From UBA2882 sp045542735 (GTDB taxonomy: Bacteria; Bacillota; Clostridia; Lachnospirales; Lachnospiraceae), in contig JAZQLQ010000011.1 in assembly GCA_045542735.1 (NCBI GenBank), positions 48,174 to 112,173 on the forward strand: a stretch of 64,000 nt of DNA, in the 5' to 3' direction. The notes beneath the pieces were generated by a model. That model worked only from the letters and a program-made list of their open reading frames with translations, did not search any database and was not told the DNA's origin. Both the position numbers and the translations under genes were made by a program. Position 1 is the stretch's first letter. Each line of letters begins with the position of its first letter. Below, one piece after another: positions 1 to 9,875 of this stretch.

Positions 1-1171
1 TAGTACAATCTTTTTTAAAGAATGCTGATGATTCATCTTTATTGGAAAGATTCCAGATACAATAGCTGATGCCGTTCTGGTCCATCAAATCAATCCATTT
101 ATTTGCTTCTTCAATATTGTTTGCGCCGTTACCGGAAGCATCACAAATACCAAATTCGCTGACAAAAATAGGTAAGCCCTGATTGTATGCATTAATCATG
201 GTATTTCTCAAATCATCTCTATGTGTATCCGCATAGAAATGTAATACATACATGATGTTGTCATATCCGGTAATAGGATCAGCAACTGCTTCATTTACAA
301 ACTGGGACCAGTTGGGTGTTCCAACCAAGATAATGGCATCGGAATCCTTTTCACGGATAACAGGAATCACCTCGTTGGCATAAGCTTTGATATCACTCCA
401 GCTTGCTCCGCTGTTTGGTTCATTACAAATCTCATAAATCACATTGTTATAACCCTGATAACGCTCTGCCATCTCTGCAAAGAAGGCTTTCGCTTCCTCT
501 TTATGTTGCAAAGGATTGCTATCGCTTAAGATATGCCAGTCGATGATGACATACATACCAAGGTTGGTTGCATGGTTGACGCCCTCACCAATGACATTTT
601 TCAATGTCTGTTTGTTTGCTTCATCCCCCACACAATATCCGTTGTATTCTGCAGTATACATTGCCAATCTGACGATCTCCACATTCCATTCATCACGCAT
701 CTGTGTGAAGAAATCCTGATTTACATACTGGGGATACCAGGATAATCCATGGGTACTAATACCCTTTAATTGGATTGGATTGCCATTTTGATCTGCCAAT
801 CGGTTACCTTTTACCTGAAGCGCACCATAGCGCTGTACCGGTGTGTTTCCATTCATTGCATTGCCCTCCACATTAATTTGTTGCTCATTACCCTCATCGA
901 CACTTGTGTCGTTTTGTTGTTTTGTATCCGCATTATCTTGTGTATCCTGTTCCGGTTGCTGAGACGGCGGTTGCGTATCTTCCTGCATCTGTTGCTCACC
1001 TGTAAGCTGCTCTGCATTTTGTGACGCATCTGTCACTACACTTTCCATCTGCCCATCAGACATCTGCGGACCTATGTTTTGTTGTACAACCATACCGGCA
1101 ATAAATCCGATGGCTCCCATTAATAAAGCCGCCAGCACCGCAATGGCTATCCAATATTTTTTTGTCTGCAT
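1..1171 (-). CDS. Secreted/anchored GH5 endoglucanase (cellulase), C-terminus cut by window edge
   Basis: Read on the minus strand, an open frame runs from ATG at 1171 to the window edge (390 codons, no stop). Residues about 6-28 form one membrane segment or uncleaved signal. Residues about 30-110 are a Gln/Glu/Asp-rich low-complexity linker typical of extracellular anchored enzymes. The catalytic domain starts near 115. It shows the GH5 acid/base in NEP (Glu about 251) and the nucleophile in SEFG (Glu about 339), with the DWH strand before them. GH5 enzymes hydrolyse beta-1,4-glucans; this would make cello-oligosaccharides outside the cell for the importer and cellobiose phosphorylase further right. 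SD AGAAGG lies 8 nt before the start. The gene follows purL on the same strand after 46 nt without a visible terminator. Family is clear; subfamily (probably GH5_2) is inference. Confidence 0.93.
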   Translation of the reverse strand, partial: MQTKKYWIAIAVLAALLMGAIGFIAGMVVQQNIGPQMSDGQMESVVTDASQNAEQLTGEQQMQEDTQPPSQQPEQDTQDNADTKQQNDTSVDEGNEQQINVEGNAMNGNTPVQRYGALQVKGNRLADQNGNPIQLKGISTHGLSWYPQYVNQDFFTQMRDEWNVEIVRLAMYTAEYNGYCVGDEANKQTLKNVIGEGVNHATNLGMYVIIDWHILSDSNPLQHKEEAKAFFAEMAERYQGYNNVIYEICNEPNSGASWSDIKAYANEVIPVIREKDSDAIILVGTPNWSQFVNEAVADPITGYDNIMYVLHFYADTHRDDLRNTMINAYNQGLPIFVSEFGICDASGNGANNIEEANKWIDLMDQNGISYCIWNLSNKDESSAFFKKDCT

Positions 1172-1217
1172 TTAGTTTACCTTCTATTCACATATCGTCT
1201 AAATCCTACGCGGAATA

Positions 1218-4200
1218 TTATTTAAAATATTCCACGCCGGATTCAAAGATCTTCATATCCTGCTCACCAAAAATATTCATGGCTACTGCAGTGTCTCTTC
1301 TTTCGGAATGAGCCATCTTACCTAAGCATCTTCCATCAGGAGATGTAATACCTTCGATTGCACAGTAAGAACCATTTACGTTCCATTCCTCATCCATAGA
1401 GATGTTTCCGTCAAAGTCTGCATACTGTGTTGCCACCTGACCGTTGGCAAAGAGCTTATCAATCCATTCCTTCGGTGCTACGAAACGGCCTTCACCGTGG
1501 GAAGCGGGATTTACATAGGTCTTACCAAGCTCTGCGCCCATTAACCAAGGAGATTTGTTGGTCACTACTTTGGTATATACCATCTTGGAAATGTGACGGT
1601 TAATAGTGTTGAATGTCAGTGTAGGAGAATCCTCTTTCTGTCCAACAATCTCACCATAAGGAACCAAGCCCAGTTTAATAAGTGCCTGGAATCCGTTACA
1701 AATACCAAGTGCCAAACCATCTCTTTCATTTAACAGCTTCATAACTGCTTCTTTGATCTTTTCATTCTGGAAAGCAGTTGCGAAGAATTTTGCACTACCG
1801 TCCGGCTCATCACCTGCGGAGAATCCACCGGGGAACATAATAATCTGTGCCTGATTGATAGTCTTCTCAAACTCATCCACGCTGGCTCTGATATCCTCTG
1901 CAGTAATGTTACGGAATACCTTAGTCACTACGTTTGCACCGGCTCTCTCAAATGCTTTTGTACTGTCGTACTCGCAGTTTGTACCGGGGAATAACGGGAT
2001 AAATACCGTAGGTTTTGCAACTTTATTTTTGCAAATGTAAATATCTTTTGTATCATATAATTTTGTTTCAATAGGTGTTGTTGCTTTTTCTGCTTTGGTA
2101 GGGAATACTTTTTCCAATTTGGAAGTCCATGCATCCAAAGCTTCATCTTCGCTGACAACTACTCCTGCAACAGTAAATCCGCTCTCAGTTACTTCACCCA
2201 CTGTTACATAAGGAATCTGAATAGCATCCACTTTATCAGCAGGAATCTCTGCAATGATATTACCCAACTGATTTGCAAATAATGCTTCTGCAGAAAGGCT
2301 TTCATCAAATGCCACTCCCAACTTGTTACCAAATGCCATCTTGGCAGCGGCTGCAGCATATCCCTTTGCATCCAATGTATATGCAGAAATGATGGTCTTA
2401 TCCTGAATCATTTTAGCAATGTCTTCATATAAAGCACATACCTTTTCATAAATCGGTAAGTCATACTCATCTTTTGCAATACTGAATGCAACCAACTTAT
2501 TACCTGCTTTTTTCAACTCAGGAGTGATGATTTCCGGATATTTTGCCACATCAACAGCAAATGACACGAGTGTCGGAGGTACATCAATATCGTTGAACGT
2601 ACCGGACATACTGTCTTTACCACCGATACTGGGAAGTCCGAAGCCCATCTGTGCATCATATGCACCAAGTAATGCTGCAAAAGGCTGGCTCCAACGATGT
2701 TTATCCTCTGTCATACGACGGAAGTATTCCTGGAATGTAAATCTTACTTTCTTATAATCACCACCGGCAGCCACAATCTTGCTCAAAGACTCCAATACTG
2801 CATAAACTGCTCCATGGTAGGGGCTCCAGCTGGAAAGGTAAGGATCATAACCATAACTCATCATGGTAACAGTCTCTGTCTTGCCCTGTAAGACAGGAAG
2901 CTTTGCAACCATAGTCTGTGTCTCTGTTAACTGATATTTACCACCGTAAGGCATGTATACGCTACCTGCGCCGATGGAAGCATCAAACATTTCTACGAGA
3001 CCTTTCTGGCTACATACATTTAAGTCATTTAATGTGCTTAAGAACGCCTCTTTTGCATCTTTATTTGCTACTGCTTTTTCTACTGCGGGAATTGCATATT
3101 TTTCAAAGTAGTTATCTTCTTTCTTCGGTACATCCACTGCCACATCTGTTTCCTGATGTGCTCCGTTGGTATCCAAGAAGGCTCTTGCAATATTTACAAT
3201 CTCTTTACCTCTCCATTTTAATACCAATCTGGGCTCTTCTGTAACGGTTGCCACTTCAACAGCCTCTAAGTTTTCTTCAGCCGCATAGCCAAGGAACTCT
3301 GCCACATCCTTAGGATCGATGACAACTGCCATACGCTCCTGGGACTCGGAGATTGCAAGCTCTGTACCATCAAGACCTGCATATTTCTTGGGAACCTTGT
3401 CCAAATCAACAACCAAACCGGCTGCCAATTCACCGATTGCTACAGAAACACCACCTGCACCAAAGTCATTACACTTCTTAATCAGCTTACTAACTTCTTC
3501 TCTACGGAATAATCTCTGGATCTTACGCTCAGTAGGCGCATTACCTTTTTGTACCTCAGCACCACATGTCTCAATGGAAGCCTCTGTGTGTACCTTGGAA
3601 GATCCTGTGGCACCACCGCAACCGTCACGTCCGGTTCTTCCACCTAAAAGGATGATGATATCACCGGGATCAGAGTTTTCACGGATAACATTTCTTCTGG
3701 GAGCGGCACCCATAACGGCACCAATCTCCATTCTCTTAGCCACATAATTGGGATGATACAACTCTTTTACATAGCCGGTTGCCAAACCAATCTGGTTACC
3801 ATACGAGGAATAACCGCTTGCAGCTCCTCTTACCAGCTTCTTCTGGGATAATTTACCCTTCATGGTATCTTTTACAGGAACAGTGGGATCGGCCGCACCG
3901 GTAATACGCATCGCCTGATATACATAGCCACGGCCTGAAAGGGGATCACGGATAGCACCGCCCAGACAGGTAGCCGCTCCACCAAAGGGTTCAATCTCAG
4001 TGGGGTGGTTATGTGTTTCATTTTTGAAGAATACCAACCACTCTTCTTCTTTACCATCAATCTCTACCGGAACAACGATGGAACATGCATTGATCTCATC
4101 AGATTCTTCCAAATCTTGAAGTTTACCCTCTTTTTTGAGCTTTCTCATAGCCATCAATGCCAAATCCATCAGGCAGACAAATTTATCGTCTCTACCCTTG

Positions 4201-4994
4201 AAGATTTCTTCTCTTGTCTCTAAATACTCGTTGTATGTCTTTTCGATGGGTGCCTTATAATAACCATCTTCGATCTCAACATTCTTTAACTCCGTAGAGA
4301 ATGTTGTGTGGCGGCAGTGATCGGACCAATAAGTATCCAACACACGGATCTCTGTCATGGAAGGATCTCTGTGCTCTTCGCCTTTATAATAATTCTGAAT
4401 ATGAAGAAAATCTTTAAATGTCATAGCAAGAGAAAGTGAATCATATAAATCTCTTAACGCCTTCTCATCCATTGCGCAGAATCCGTCAAAAATCTTAACG
4501 TCTGCGGGCTCCTCAAACTCTGTCACCAAAGTCTCGGGTTTTACCATATCTGTCTCTCTGGAATCAACCGGGTTGATACAATAGGACTTAATCTCTGCAA
4601 ACTCTGCATCTGAGATATCTCCGGATAACAAATAAGTAACCGCAGTTTTAATAATGGGCTCCTCATCCTCTTTTAAAAACTTCACACACTGCATTGCAGA
4701 ATCCGCTCTTTGGTCAAACTGTCCGGGCAGATACTCTACGCTGAATGTTCTGTCGCCTTCCTCTATATCAAAGGACTCTCTATAAAGAATATCAACGGGA
4801 GGCTCTGAGAAAATAGTCTGACATGCTCTCTCAAATACCTCATCGGATAAATTCTCCACATCATATCTGATGAATACACGGACTTTTTCAAGCCCCTTCA
4901 CTCCCAGATAGCTTTTCAACTCCTCATGCAGTTCTTTGGCTTTTACTGCAAAGTCGTCTTTCTTTTCCACGTAAATACGTTTTACATTTGCCAT
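1218..4994 (-). CDS. purL: Phosphoribosylformylglycinamidine synthase, single-chain
   Basis: A 1258-aa FGAM synthase that converts FGAR, glutamine and ATP to FGAM in purine synthesis. It is the large one-polypeptide form: N-terminal PurS-like part, two AIRS-type ATP-binding halves and a C-terminal class I glutaminase. The glutaminase shows the nucleophile Cys in GICNGFQ and the His/Glu pair in ASHGEGRF; the FKNETHNHPT motif marks the synthase site near residue 325. The frame is open 33 codons further upstream, but the start at 4994 is chosen because GGAGG sits 8 nt before it and MANVKRIYVEK is the natural N-terminus. It stands alone here, not inside a pur operon. No purine riboswitch fold is visible in the leader. 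Confidence 0.97.
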   Translation of the reverse strand: MANVKRIYVEKKDDFAVKAKELHEELKSYLGVKGLEKVRVFIRYDVENLSDEVFERACQTIFSEPPVDILYRESFDIEEGDRTFSVEYLPGQFDQRADSAMQCVKFLKEDEEPIIKTAVTYLLSGDISDAEFAEIKSYCINPVDSRETDMVKPETLVTEFEEPADVKIFDGFCAMDEKALRDLYDSLSLAMTFKDFLHIQNYYKGEEHRDPSMTEIRVLDTYWSDHCRHTTFSTELKNVEIEDGYYKAPIEKTYNEYLETREEIFKGRDDKFVCLMDLALMAMRKLKKEGKLQDLEESDEINACSIVVPVEIDGKEEEWLVFFKNETHNHPTEIEPFGGAATCLGGAIRDPLSGRGYVYQAMRITGAADPTVPVKDTMKGKLSQKKLVRGAASGYSSYGNQIGLATGYVKELYHPNYVAKRMEIGAVMGAAPRRNVIRENSDPGDIIILLGGRTGRDGCGGATGSSKVHTEASIETCGAEVQKGNAPTERKIQRLFRREEVSKLIKKCNDFGAGGVSVAIGELAAGLVVDLDKVPKKYAGLDGTELAISESQERMAVVIDPKDVAEFLGYAAEENLEAVEVATVTEEPRLVLKWRGKEIVNIARAFLDTNGAHQETDVAVDVPKKEDNYFEKYAIPAVEKAVANKDAKEAFLSTLNDLNVCSQKGLVEMFDASIGAGSVYMPYGGKYQLTETQTMVAKLPVLQGKTETVTMMSYGYDPYLSSWSPYHGAVYAVLESLSKIVAAGGDYKKVRFTFQEYFRRMTEDKHRWSQPFAALLGAYDAQMGFGLPSIGGKDSMSGTFNDIDVPPTLVSFAVDVAKYPEIITPELKKAGNKLVAFSIAKDEYDLPIYEKVCALYEDIAKMIQDKTIISAYTLDAKGYAAAAAKMAFGNKLGVAFDESLSAEALFANQLGNIIAEIPADKVDAIQIPYVTVGEVTESGFTVAGVVVSEDEALDAWTSKLEKVFPTKAEKATTPIETKLYDTKDIYICKNKVAKPTVFIPLFPGTNCEYDSTKAFERAGANVVTKVFRNITAEDIRASVDEFEKTINQAQIIMFPGGFSAGDEPDGSAKFFATAFQNEKIKEAVMKLLNERDGLALGICNGFQALIKLGLVPYGEIVGQKEDSPTLTFNTINRHISKMVYTKVVTNKSPWLMGAELGKTYVNPASHGEGRFVAPKEWIDKLFANGQVATQYADFDGNISMDEEWNVNGSYCAIEGITSPDGRCLGKMAHSERRDTAVAMNIFGEQDMKIFESGVEYFK

Positions 4995-5055
4995 GGTGTT
5001 TCCTCCATTTTGTCTTGTTTTCTTCATGCTCTTAAAAATTTGCACACTACCTTTT

Positions 5056-5083
5056 ATTATACAAAATTCAGGCTTTTTTTCAA
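5056..5083 (-). promoter_or_regulatory. Probable sigma-A promoter of purL
   Basis: Minus-strand TTGAAA (5083-5078) and TATAAT (5061-5056) are separated by 16 nt, about 60 nt before the purL start. The implied leader of about 55 nt has no obvious structured regulator. Confidence 0.65.
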
Positions 5084-5094
5084 TATAAAGCATT

Positions 5095-5877
5095 GGATTT
5101 CTTTCTATATTTTATTGGTTTGTCATTTTGATTACTTACACCATTTTATAACACTCGTTTCTTATACATATTGTGGTTTACCGTAATTTTGGTGCTATAT
5201 CTTGTTGTGTTTTGATTTTTCTTGGATTTTCAGAAAAATTACTGAGGTTAACAGATAACTAATTAAAAAAAGTGCATTTATGTATACTAGATATTGTGCC
5301 ATCCTTGTGTATCAAGCACCAATATATTGATTGCAACTATTATTTTTTGTGTTCTCAAAAATTCTATATGACTACTGTGTCATAGAGCTATAATATCAAT
5401 ATTTTAAACAAATTTTCTTTTTATCACTTTTGTTACTTTATTCTCTTGTTGAAAAGAAGATATTATTGTCATTTTTGTGCTTTCATATTGCTATCTTGAT
5501 TTTGTTTTGTTTACATAATTCTCAAACACATTGACCAAACAACACTATATCTAGTGTTTTACTTGTTATTAAATTTTATATATTGTCGCCATCGTTAGTT
5601 TTATGTTAACCAGTGTTATGTCAACCATTTTATTTATGTTTTTACATAACACAATGTTTTATATCAAATATTATTTTATCGGATCCGGTATCAGATATAA
5701 AAATCACTATTTTAAATTACAAAACATGCCAAATACGATGCGAAGAGCCAATATATAGCCTAAAAACAAGGAGAAAGATGTATATACATAAAAATGATGC
5801 AAAAAATGAGGGTTTCACACAGGTTATTAAAAAGACATTTTTGTTTTCATGTCCTTCTCCCACGTACACAAAACAAA
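5095..5877. other. AT-rich gap of about 780 bp without a supported gene
   Basis: Very AT-rich DNA with many short frames but no coding look. One short plus-strand frame from 5778 has an AAGGAGA ribosome site, yet it reads straight through the hairpin at 5878-5908 and resembles nothing I know. A loose repeat of GTTAACCAGTGTTATGTCAACC type lies around 5606-5627. Nothing else is seen. Confidence 0.6.
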
Positions 5878-5908
5878 GAGAGCCGGAAGCATTTACTTTC
5901 CGGCTCTC
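5878..5908 (-). terminator. Strong hairpin, probable terminator
   Basis: An 11-bp stem (GAGAGCCGGAA paired with TTCCGGCTCTC, 9-nt loop). On the minus strand it is followed by a T-rich run, so it could end transcripts leaving the exporter operon after the repeats at 5950-6380. The plus side lacks a T run. Confidence 0.5.
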
Positions 5909-5949
5909 CTTGTTCGGTTTCATTTCTTCCTTTTTTCAGATTTTTATGT

Positions 5950-6104
5950 ATTATGGGTAGATAAATTTAGCAAAAAAATCATGTTTTTCTAACCATATGA
6001 CTCACTTGTCACCACCATGGTTAGAAAAACAAACAATTTGCGCTGATTTTGACTGTATTTTTCTACCCATAATCACTCCAACATGCCTCCATAGTTAGAA
6101 ATAC
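5950..6104. repeat. Nested palindromic element, MITE-like
   Basis: Outer arms ATTATGGGTAG (5950-5960) and CTACCCATAAT (6063-6073) enclose inner arms GTTTTTCTAACCAT (5983-5996) and ATGGTTAGAAAAAC (6017-6030). A third degenerate copy of the inner motif, CCATAGTTAGAAATAC, lies at 6089-6104. The 124-bp nested dyad has no reading frame and looks like a small non-autonomous element or a structured RNA. Confidence 0.6.
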
Positions 6105-6135
6105 GCCGCACTGTCCGTCGGACAAAATTGCACAA

Positions 6136-6380
6136 ATGAGCCCTGCATCCCCCAAGCACCGCTTGGGGGATGTCGTGGCTTCGCCACATATATCCACCGT
6201 CTAAAAAACTCGTCTGAGTGCAAGCACTCGACGAGTTTTTATCCGCTGTCTTAACTTGATTTATGAGCCATGACACACCTCGCATGCTTCACCTGCTCGG
6301 TGTCGTGGCTTCGCCACATTGTCCATCGGACAAAAAAACTTGACTGGATGCAAGCATCCGTCAAGTTTTTTATCCTCTGT
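6136..6380. repeat. Two tandem structured repeat modules with covarying hairpins
   Basis: Copy A (6136-6250) and copy B (6263-6380) share one layout: ATGAGCC; a variable hairpin (CATCCCCCAAGC/GCTTGGGGGATG in A); an identical hairpin TGTCGTGGCTTCGCCACAT at 6171-6189 and 6301-6319; then a long hairpin with a bulged T, a CAAG tetraloop and flanking A/T runs, ending in ATCC. The long hairpins differ in sequence but keep pairing (ACTCGTC..GACGAGT against ACTTGAC..GTCAAGT; GAGTG..CACTC against GGATG..CATCC), which is covariation between copies. The flanking T runs could terminate on either strand. The exporter gene stops 15 nt to the right. Confidence 0.75.
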
Positions 6381-6394
6381 CCAGCATGGCTCAG

Positions 6395-8122
6395 TTAGCA
6401 CGCATATTGACTCTTATATAAATTAGCGTAGAAGCCGTTTTGGGCAAGGAGTTCGGCGTGGTTGCCTTGTTCGATGATGTTGCCGTCTTTCATGACAAGG
6501 ATGACATCGGCTTCTTGAATGGTTGATAATCTGTGTGCCACAATGAAGCTTGTTCTGCCTTTCATCATAGTGGCAAAAGCATTTTGGATTTTCAATTCCG
6601 TACGGGTATCAATGGATGATGTTGCTTCGTCCAATATCAACATAGGCGGCAAGCACAACATGACTCTGGCAATGCACAGAAGCTGCTTCTGGCCTTGTGA
6701 AAGGCTTCCGCCATCTTCTCCTATGACCGTATCATATCCTTTGGGTAATCGCTTGATAAAGCTGTGTGCATGGGAAGCTTTCGCTGCTGCAATAACTTCA
6801 TCCATGGTTGCATCCGGTTTTCCCATACAAATATTTTCCAAAATGGTTCCGGATTTTAACCATGTTTCCTGCAGTACCATGCCGTAGGAGTTACGCAGAT
6901 TTTCTCTTGTGATATTCCGGATATCCGTATCCATCACACGTATGGAACCGCTATTTACATCATAAAAGCGCATCAGCAGGTTAATGACCGTTGTTTTTCC
7001 ACAGCCTGTCGGACCTACAATTGCCACACGCTGTCCCGGTTTTACCGAAAGATTGAAATGTTCAATCAGCTTCTTATCCGGCACATAGGAAAAACTTACA
7101 TCCTCAAGCTCTACCTTTCCGGTCACTACAGGTAACGCTGTGGCATCCTGCGGATCGGGAATCTGCGGCTCTTCTTCTATCAGTTCAAAGACTCTGGAAG
7201 CACATGCCAAAGCATTCTGCAACTCTGTAATGACACCTGAGATCTCATTAAAAGGCTTTGTATACTGGTTTGCATAGCTTAAGAAGCTTGACAACTGTCC
7301 CACACTCAAATACCCCTGTAATACGGCAAAAGCACCGGTAATACATACTCCGGTATAAACCAGTGAATTGACAAAGCGGGTTGCCGGATTGGTGATGGAT
7401 GAAAAGAAGGTTGCCCGCAAGGAGCAATTCTCCAGTCTTCCGTTAATCTCTTCAAAACGCTCCAAAACATCTTCTTCCTTGGAAAACGCCTGTACTACCT
7501 TCTGATTCCCAATCATCTCATCAATCAAGGCTGTCTGTTCTCCACGGGTTTCGGATTGCAATTTAAACATAGAAAAGGTCTTCTTGGCAATATAGCTTGC
7601 CACAAACAAAGATACCGGCGTAATTACCACGACTACCAAGGTAATTCCCACATTGATGGAAAGCATAAAACATAAGGTTCCCACAATGGTCAACACACCG
7701 GAAACCAACTGGGTAAAGCCCATAAGCAGACCTTCCGCAAACTGATCCACATCTGCAATAAGCTTATTCACAATCTCTCCGGTAGGATGTGCATCCACAT
7801 ATTTTAAAGGTAAAATTTCGATTTTTTCAAAGGCATCTTTACGGATATCCTTGACCACATGATAGGTCATATGGTTATTGCAAATGCTGACCAACCATTG
7901 TGCAAAAGCCGTTATGGCGATTACCACACCCATAGTCTTCAGAACGCTCCATAAAGCATCAAATTCCACCATTCCCTTGTCTACAATGTGGTCAATGGCC
8001 TGCCCCGTCAAAATGGGCAAATACAGGCTTCCTGCTACGGTAATAACCGTCAACACCATGGAAATAGCCAGATAAAACCAATATTTTTTGATTCTCACCA
8101 ATATTTTTTTGAAGGTATTCAT
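6395..8122 (-). CDS. ABC exporter half-transporter, catalytic subunit of a heterodimer
   Basis: A 575-aa half-transporter: six-helix exporter domain (about 15-300), then a nucleotide-binding domain. Visible motifs are Walker A GPTGCGKT, Walker B LILDEAT with the catalytic Glu, and His-loop AHRLS. The signature reads LSQGQ rather than LSGGQ. In heterodimeric exporters of the BmrCD/TM287-288 kind, the deviant signature pairs with the site whose partner Walker B lacks Glu, which fits the upstream gene exactly. The start at 8122 follows the upstream stop by 1 nt with AAGGAGGG 8 nt before it. An 18-codon in-frame extension is ignored. Probable lipid, peptide or drug export; the substrate cannot be read from sequence. 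Confidence 0.93.
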   Translation of the reverse strand: MNTFKKILVRIKKYWFYLAISMVLTVITVAGSLYLPILTGQAIDHIVDKGMVEFDALWSVLKTMGVVIAITAFAQWLVSICNNHMTYHVVKDIRKDAFEKIEILPLKYVDAHPTGEIVNKLIADVDQFAEGLLMGFTQLVSGVLTIVGTLCFMLSINVGITLVVVVITPVSLFVASYIAKKTFSMFKLQSETRGEQTALIDEMIGNQKVVQAFSKEEDVLERFEEINGRLENCSLRATFFSSITNPATRFVNSLVYTGVCITGAFAVLQGYLSVGQLSSFLSYANQYTKPFNEISGVITELQNALACASRVFELIEEEPQIPDPQDATALPVVTGKVELEDVSFSYVPDKKLIEHFNLSVKPGQRVAIVGPTGCGKTTVINLLMRFYDVNSGSIRVMDTDIRNITRENLRNSYGMVLQETWLKSGTILENICMGKPDATMDEVIAAAKASHAHSFIKRLPKGYDTVIGEDGGSLSQGQKQLLCIARVMLCLPPMLILDEATSSIDTRTELKIQNAFATMMKGRTSFIVAHRLSTIQEADVILVMKDGNIIEQGNHAELLAQNGFYANLYKSQYAC

Positions 8123-8123
8123 A

Positions 8124-9875
8124 CTACATGCCCTCCTTCTGATATTGTGAGTCATAGATTTCACGGTATACCTCACAGTTTGTCAGCAATTCTTCATGAG
8201 TTCCAATGCCTACTATATCTCCATCATCCAGTACTACGATCTTATCTGCATACTGAATGGATGCTGTACGTTGGGATACGATAAATACTGTGGGGTTGTA
8301 TGAAAGTCCCTTGATGCCTGCACGAAGCGCAGCATCCGTGGCATAATCCAATGCAGAACAACTATCATCCAATATGAGGATTTCCGGTCTTCTCACCAAG
8401 GCTCTTGCAATGGTGAGACGCTGTCGCTGTCCACCGGACAAATTGCGTCCACCCTGCCCCACCTGGGCATCCAGTCCGCCATCCTTTTTCTCTATAAATT
8501 CCTTGGCCTGTGCCACGGTAATAGCCTCCAAGATAGCATCTTCATCTGCCTCCGGTGCGCCAAATAAAATATTCTCACGTATGGTTCCCTTAAATAAAGC
8601 CGCCTTCTGTGGAACCACACCAATTTTCTTCCTCAATTCACCAATTTCATAATCTTTCACATTTTTTCCATTGACCGATACGCTTCCGACAGTAGCGTCA
8701 TAAAATCTGGGTATCAATTGTACAAGGGATGATTTACCCGAACCGGTACCACCAATGATACCAACCGTCTCACCTTTACGCACGGAAAAGTCCATATTTG
8801 TCAACACTTCTGCTCCACCACCTTCATAGGTAAAGCTTACATGATTAAACATGACGCAAGTGTCATCTTCCTTTTTCTGCTGTTCTGCTACATCCTCTGT
8901 CATATCCTCATTGGCAGATACACCCTCCATACCCTCAGGCACTTCCATAACTGCCTCAATACGGGATGCACAAGCCATAGCTTTGGTTAATGTCACAATG
9001 AGATTTGCCAGCTTTACAAGCTCCACCAAAATCTGTGACATATAGTTTACAAGCGCCACCACATCACCTTGTGAAATAGCTCCGCTATCTACGCGGATTG
9101 CTCCTTGTTGCAGAAGCACAATCAAGGCCATATTAATAATCACATAAGTTACCGGATTTAATAATGCGGAAATTTTTCCGGCGAATAGTTGAATGCCTGT
9201 CAGTGCTTTATTTTTCTCATCAAAATCCTCGATCTGTTCGTCTTCCTGATTAAATGCCCGGATCACACGGATACCGTTGAGATTTTCTCTGGTGACCAGT
9301 GTTACCTTGTCCAATCCGCTCTGTACTTTCTTATATAAAGGAATATTAGCAAATACAATACCAAATACAACCACAGACAAAATAGGGATTGCCACGGCAA
9401 AAACAACCGCCGCCTTACTATCCACATAAAATGCCATAACCATAGCACCAATGACAATAAAAGGTGAACGCAAAAACAAGCGAAGGAACATATTCACTCC
9501 GCTTTGTACCTGATTCACATCACTGGTCATACGGGTAATCAAGGTAGATGTACCTACCCTATCCAGCTTGGAATAACTTAGTTTCTGAATATGGGAAAAC
9601 ATTGCAAAACGCAGTTTCCTTGCGAATCCGGTGGCTGCTTTCGCCGCAAAAAATTGTGCAGTGATAGCACAAACCAAACCGATAATTCCCAGCAATATCA
9701 TAACCAAACCCATAGACAAAATGTGGTTCTTATCCTGATTTTCAATTCCCGCATCAATGATAGAAGCCACCACCAACGGGATAAACAACTCAAAAGAAGC
9801 TTCCAACATCTTAAATAAAGGTGCCAGAATACTCTCTTTTTTATAATCCTTTAAATATTTCAACAAGCTTTTCAT
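8124..9875 (-). CDS. ABC exporter half-transporter with degenerate catalytic site
   Basis: A 583-aa partner of the downstream exporter subunit. The membrane domain spans about 15-300; an acidic linker around 325-345 leads to the nucleotide-binding domain. Walker A is GGTGSGKSS and the signature is a normal LSGGQRQR. Walker B reads LILDDS, so the catalytic Glu is Asp, the hallmark of the non-hydrolysing site in heterodimeric exporters. The switch His is also replaced (VSQRT instead of the usual AHR). It starts inside the VanZ stop (ATGA overlap) with AGGAG just upstream, so VanZ and both subunits form one transcript. Confidence 0.93.
   Translation of the reverse strand: MKSLLKYLKDYKKESILAPLFKMLEASFELFIPLVVASIIDAGIENQDKNHILSMGLVMILLGIIGLVCAITAQFFAAKAATGFARKLRFAMFSHIQKLSYSKLDRVGTSTLITRMTSDVNQVQSGVNMFLRLFLRSPFIVIGAMVMAFYVDSKAAVVFAVAIPILSVVVFGIVFANIPLYKKVQSGLDKVTLVTRENLNGIRVIRAFNQEDEQIEDFDEKNKALTGIQLFAGKISALLNPVTYVIINMALIVLLQQGAIRVDSGAISQGDVVALVNYMSQILVELVKLANLIVTLTKAMACASRIEAVMEVPEGMEGVSANEDMTEDVAEQQKKEDDTCVMFNHVSFTYEGGGAEVLTNMDFSVRKGETVGIIGGTGSGKSSLVQLIPRFYDATVGSVSVNGKNVKDYEIGELRKKIGVVPQKAALFKGTIRENILFGAPEADEDAILEAITVAQAKEFIEKKDGGLDAQVGQGGRNLSGGQRQRLTIARALVRRPEILILDDSCSALDYATDAALRAGIKGLSYNPTVFIVSQRTASIQYADKIVVLDDGDIVGIGTHEELLTNCEVYREIYDSQYQKEGM

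Noticed and set aside
4995..5094. Purine riboswitch before purL
   Set aside because: The leader is only about 55 nt and lacks the three-way-junction conserved bases.
5717..5960. Overlapping short frames on both strands, one with AAGGAGA before 5778
   Set aside because: Both read through the strong hairpin at 5878-5908, are rich in Phe and Lys from AT-rich DNA, and match nothing I know.
6073..6285. A 70-codon minus-strand frame across the structured repeats
   Set aside because: It runs through several perfect hairpins of the repeat modules, has no ribosome site and its composition follows the palindromes. Spurious coding.
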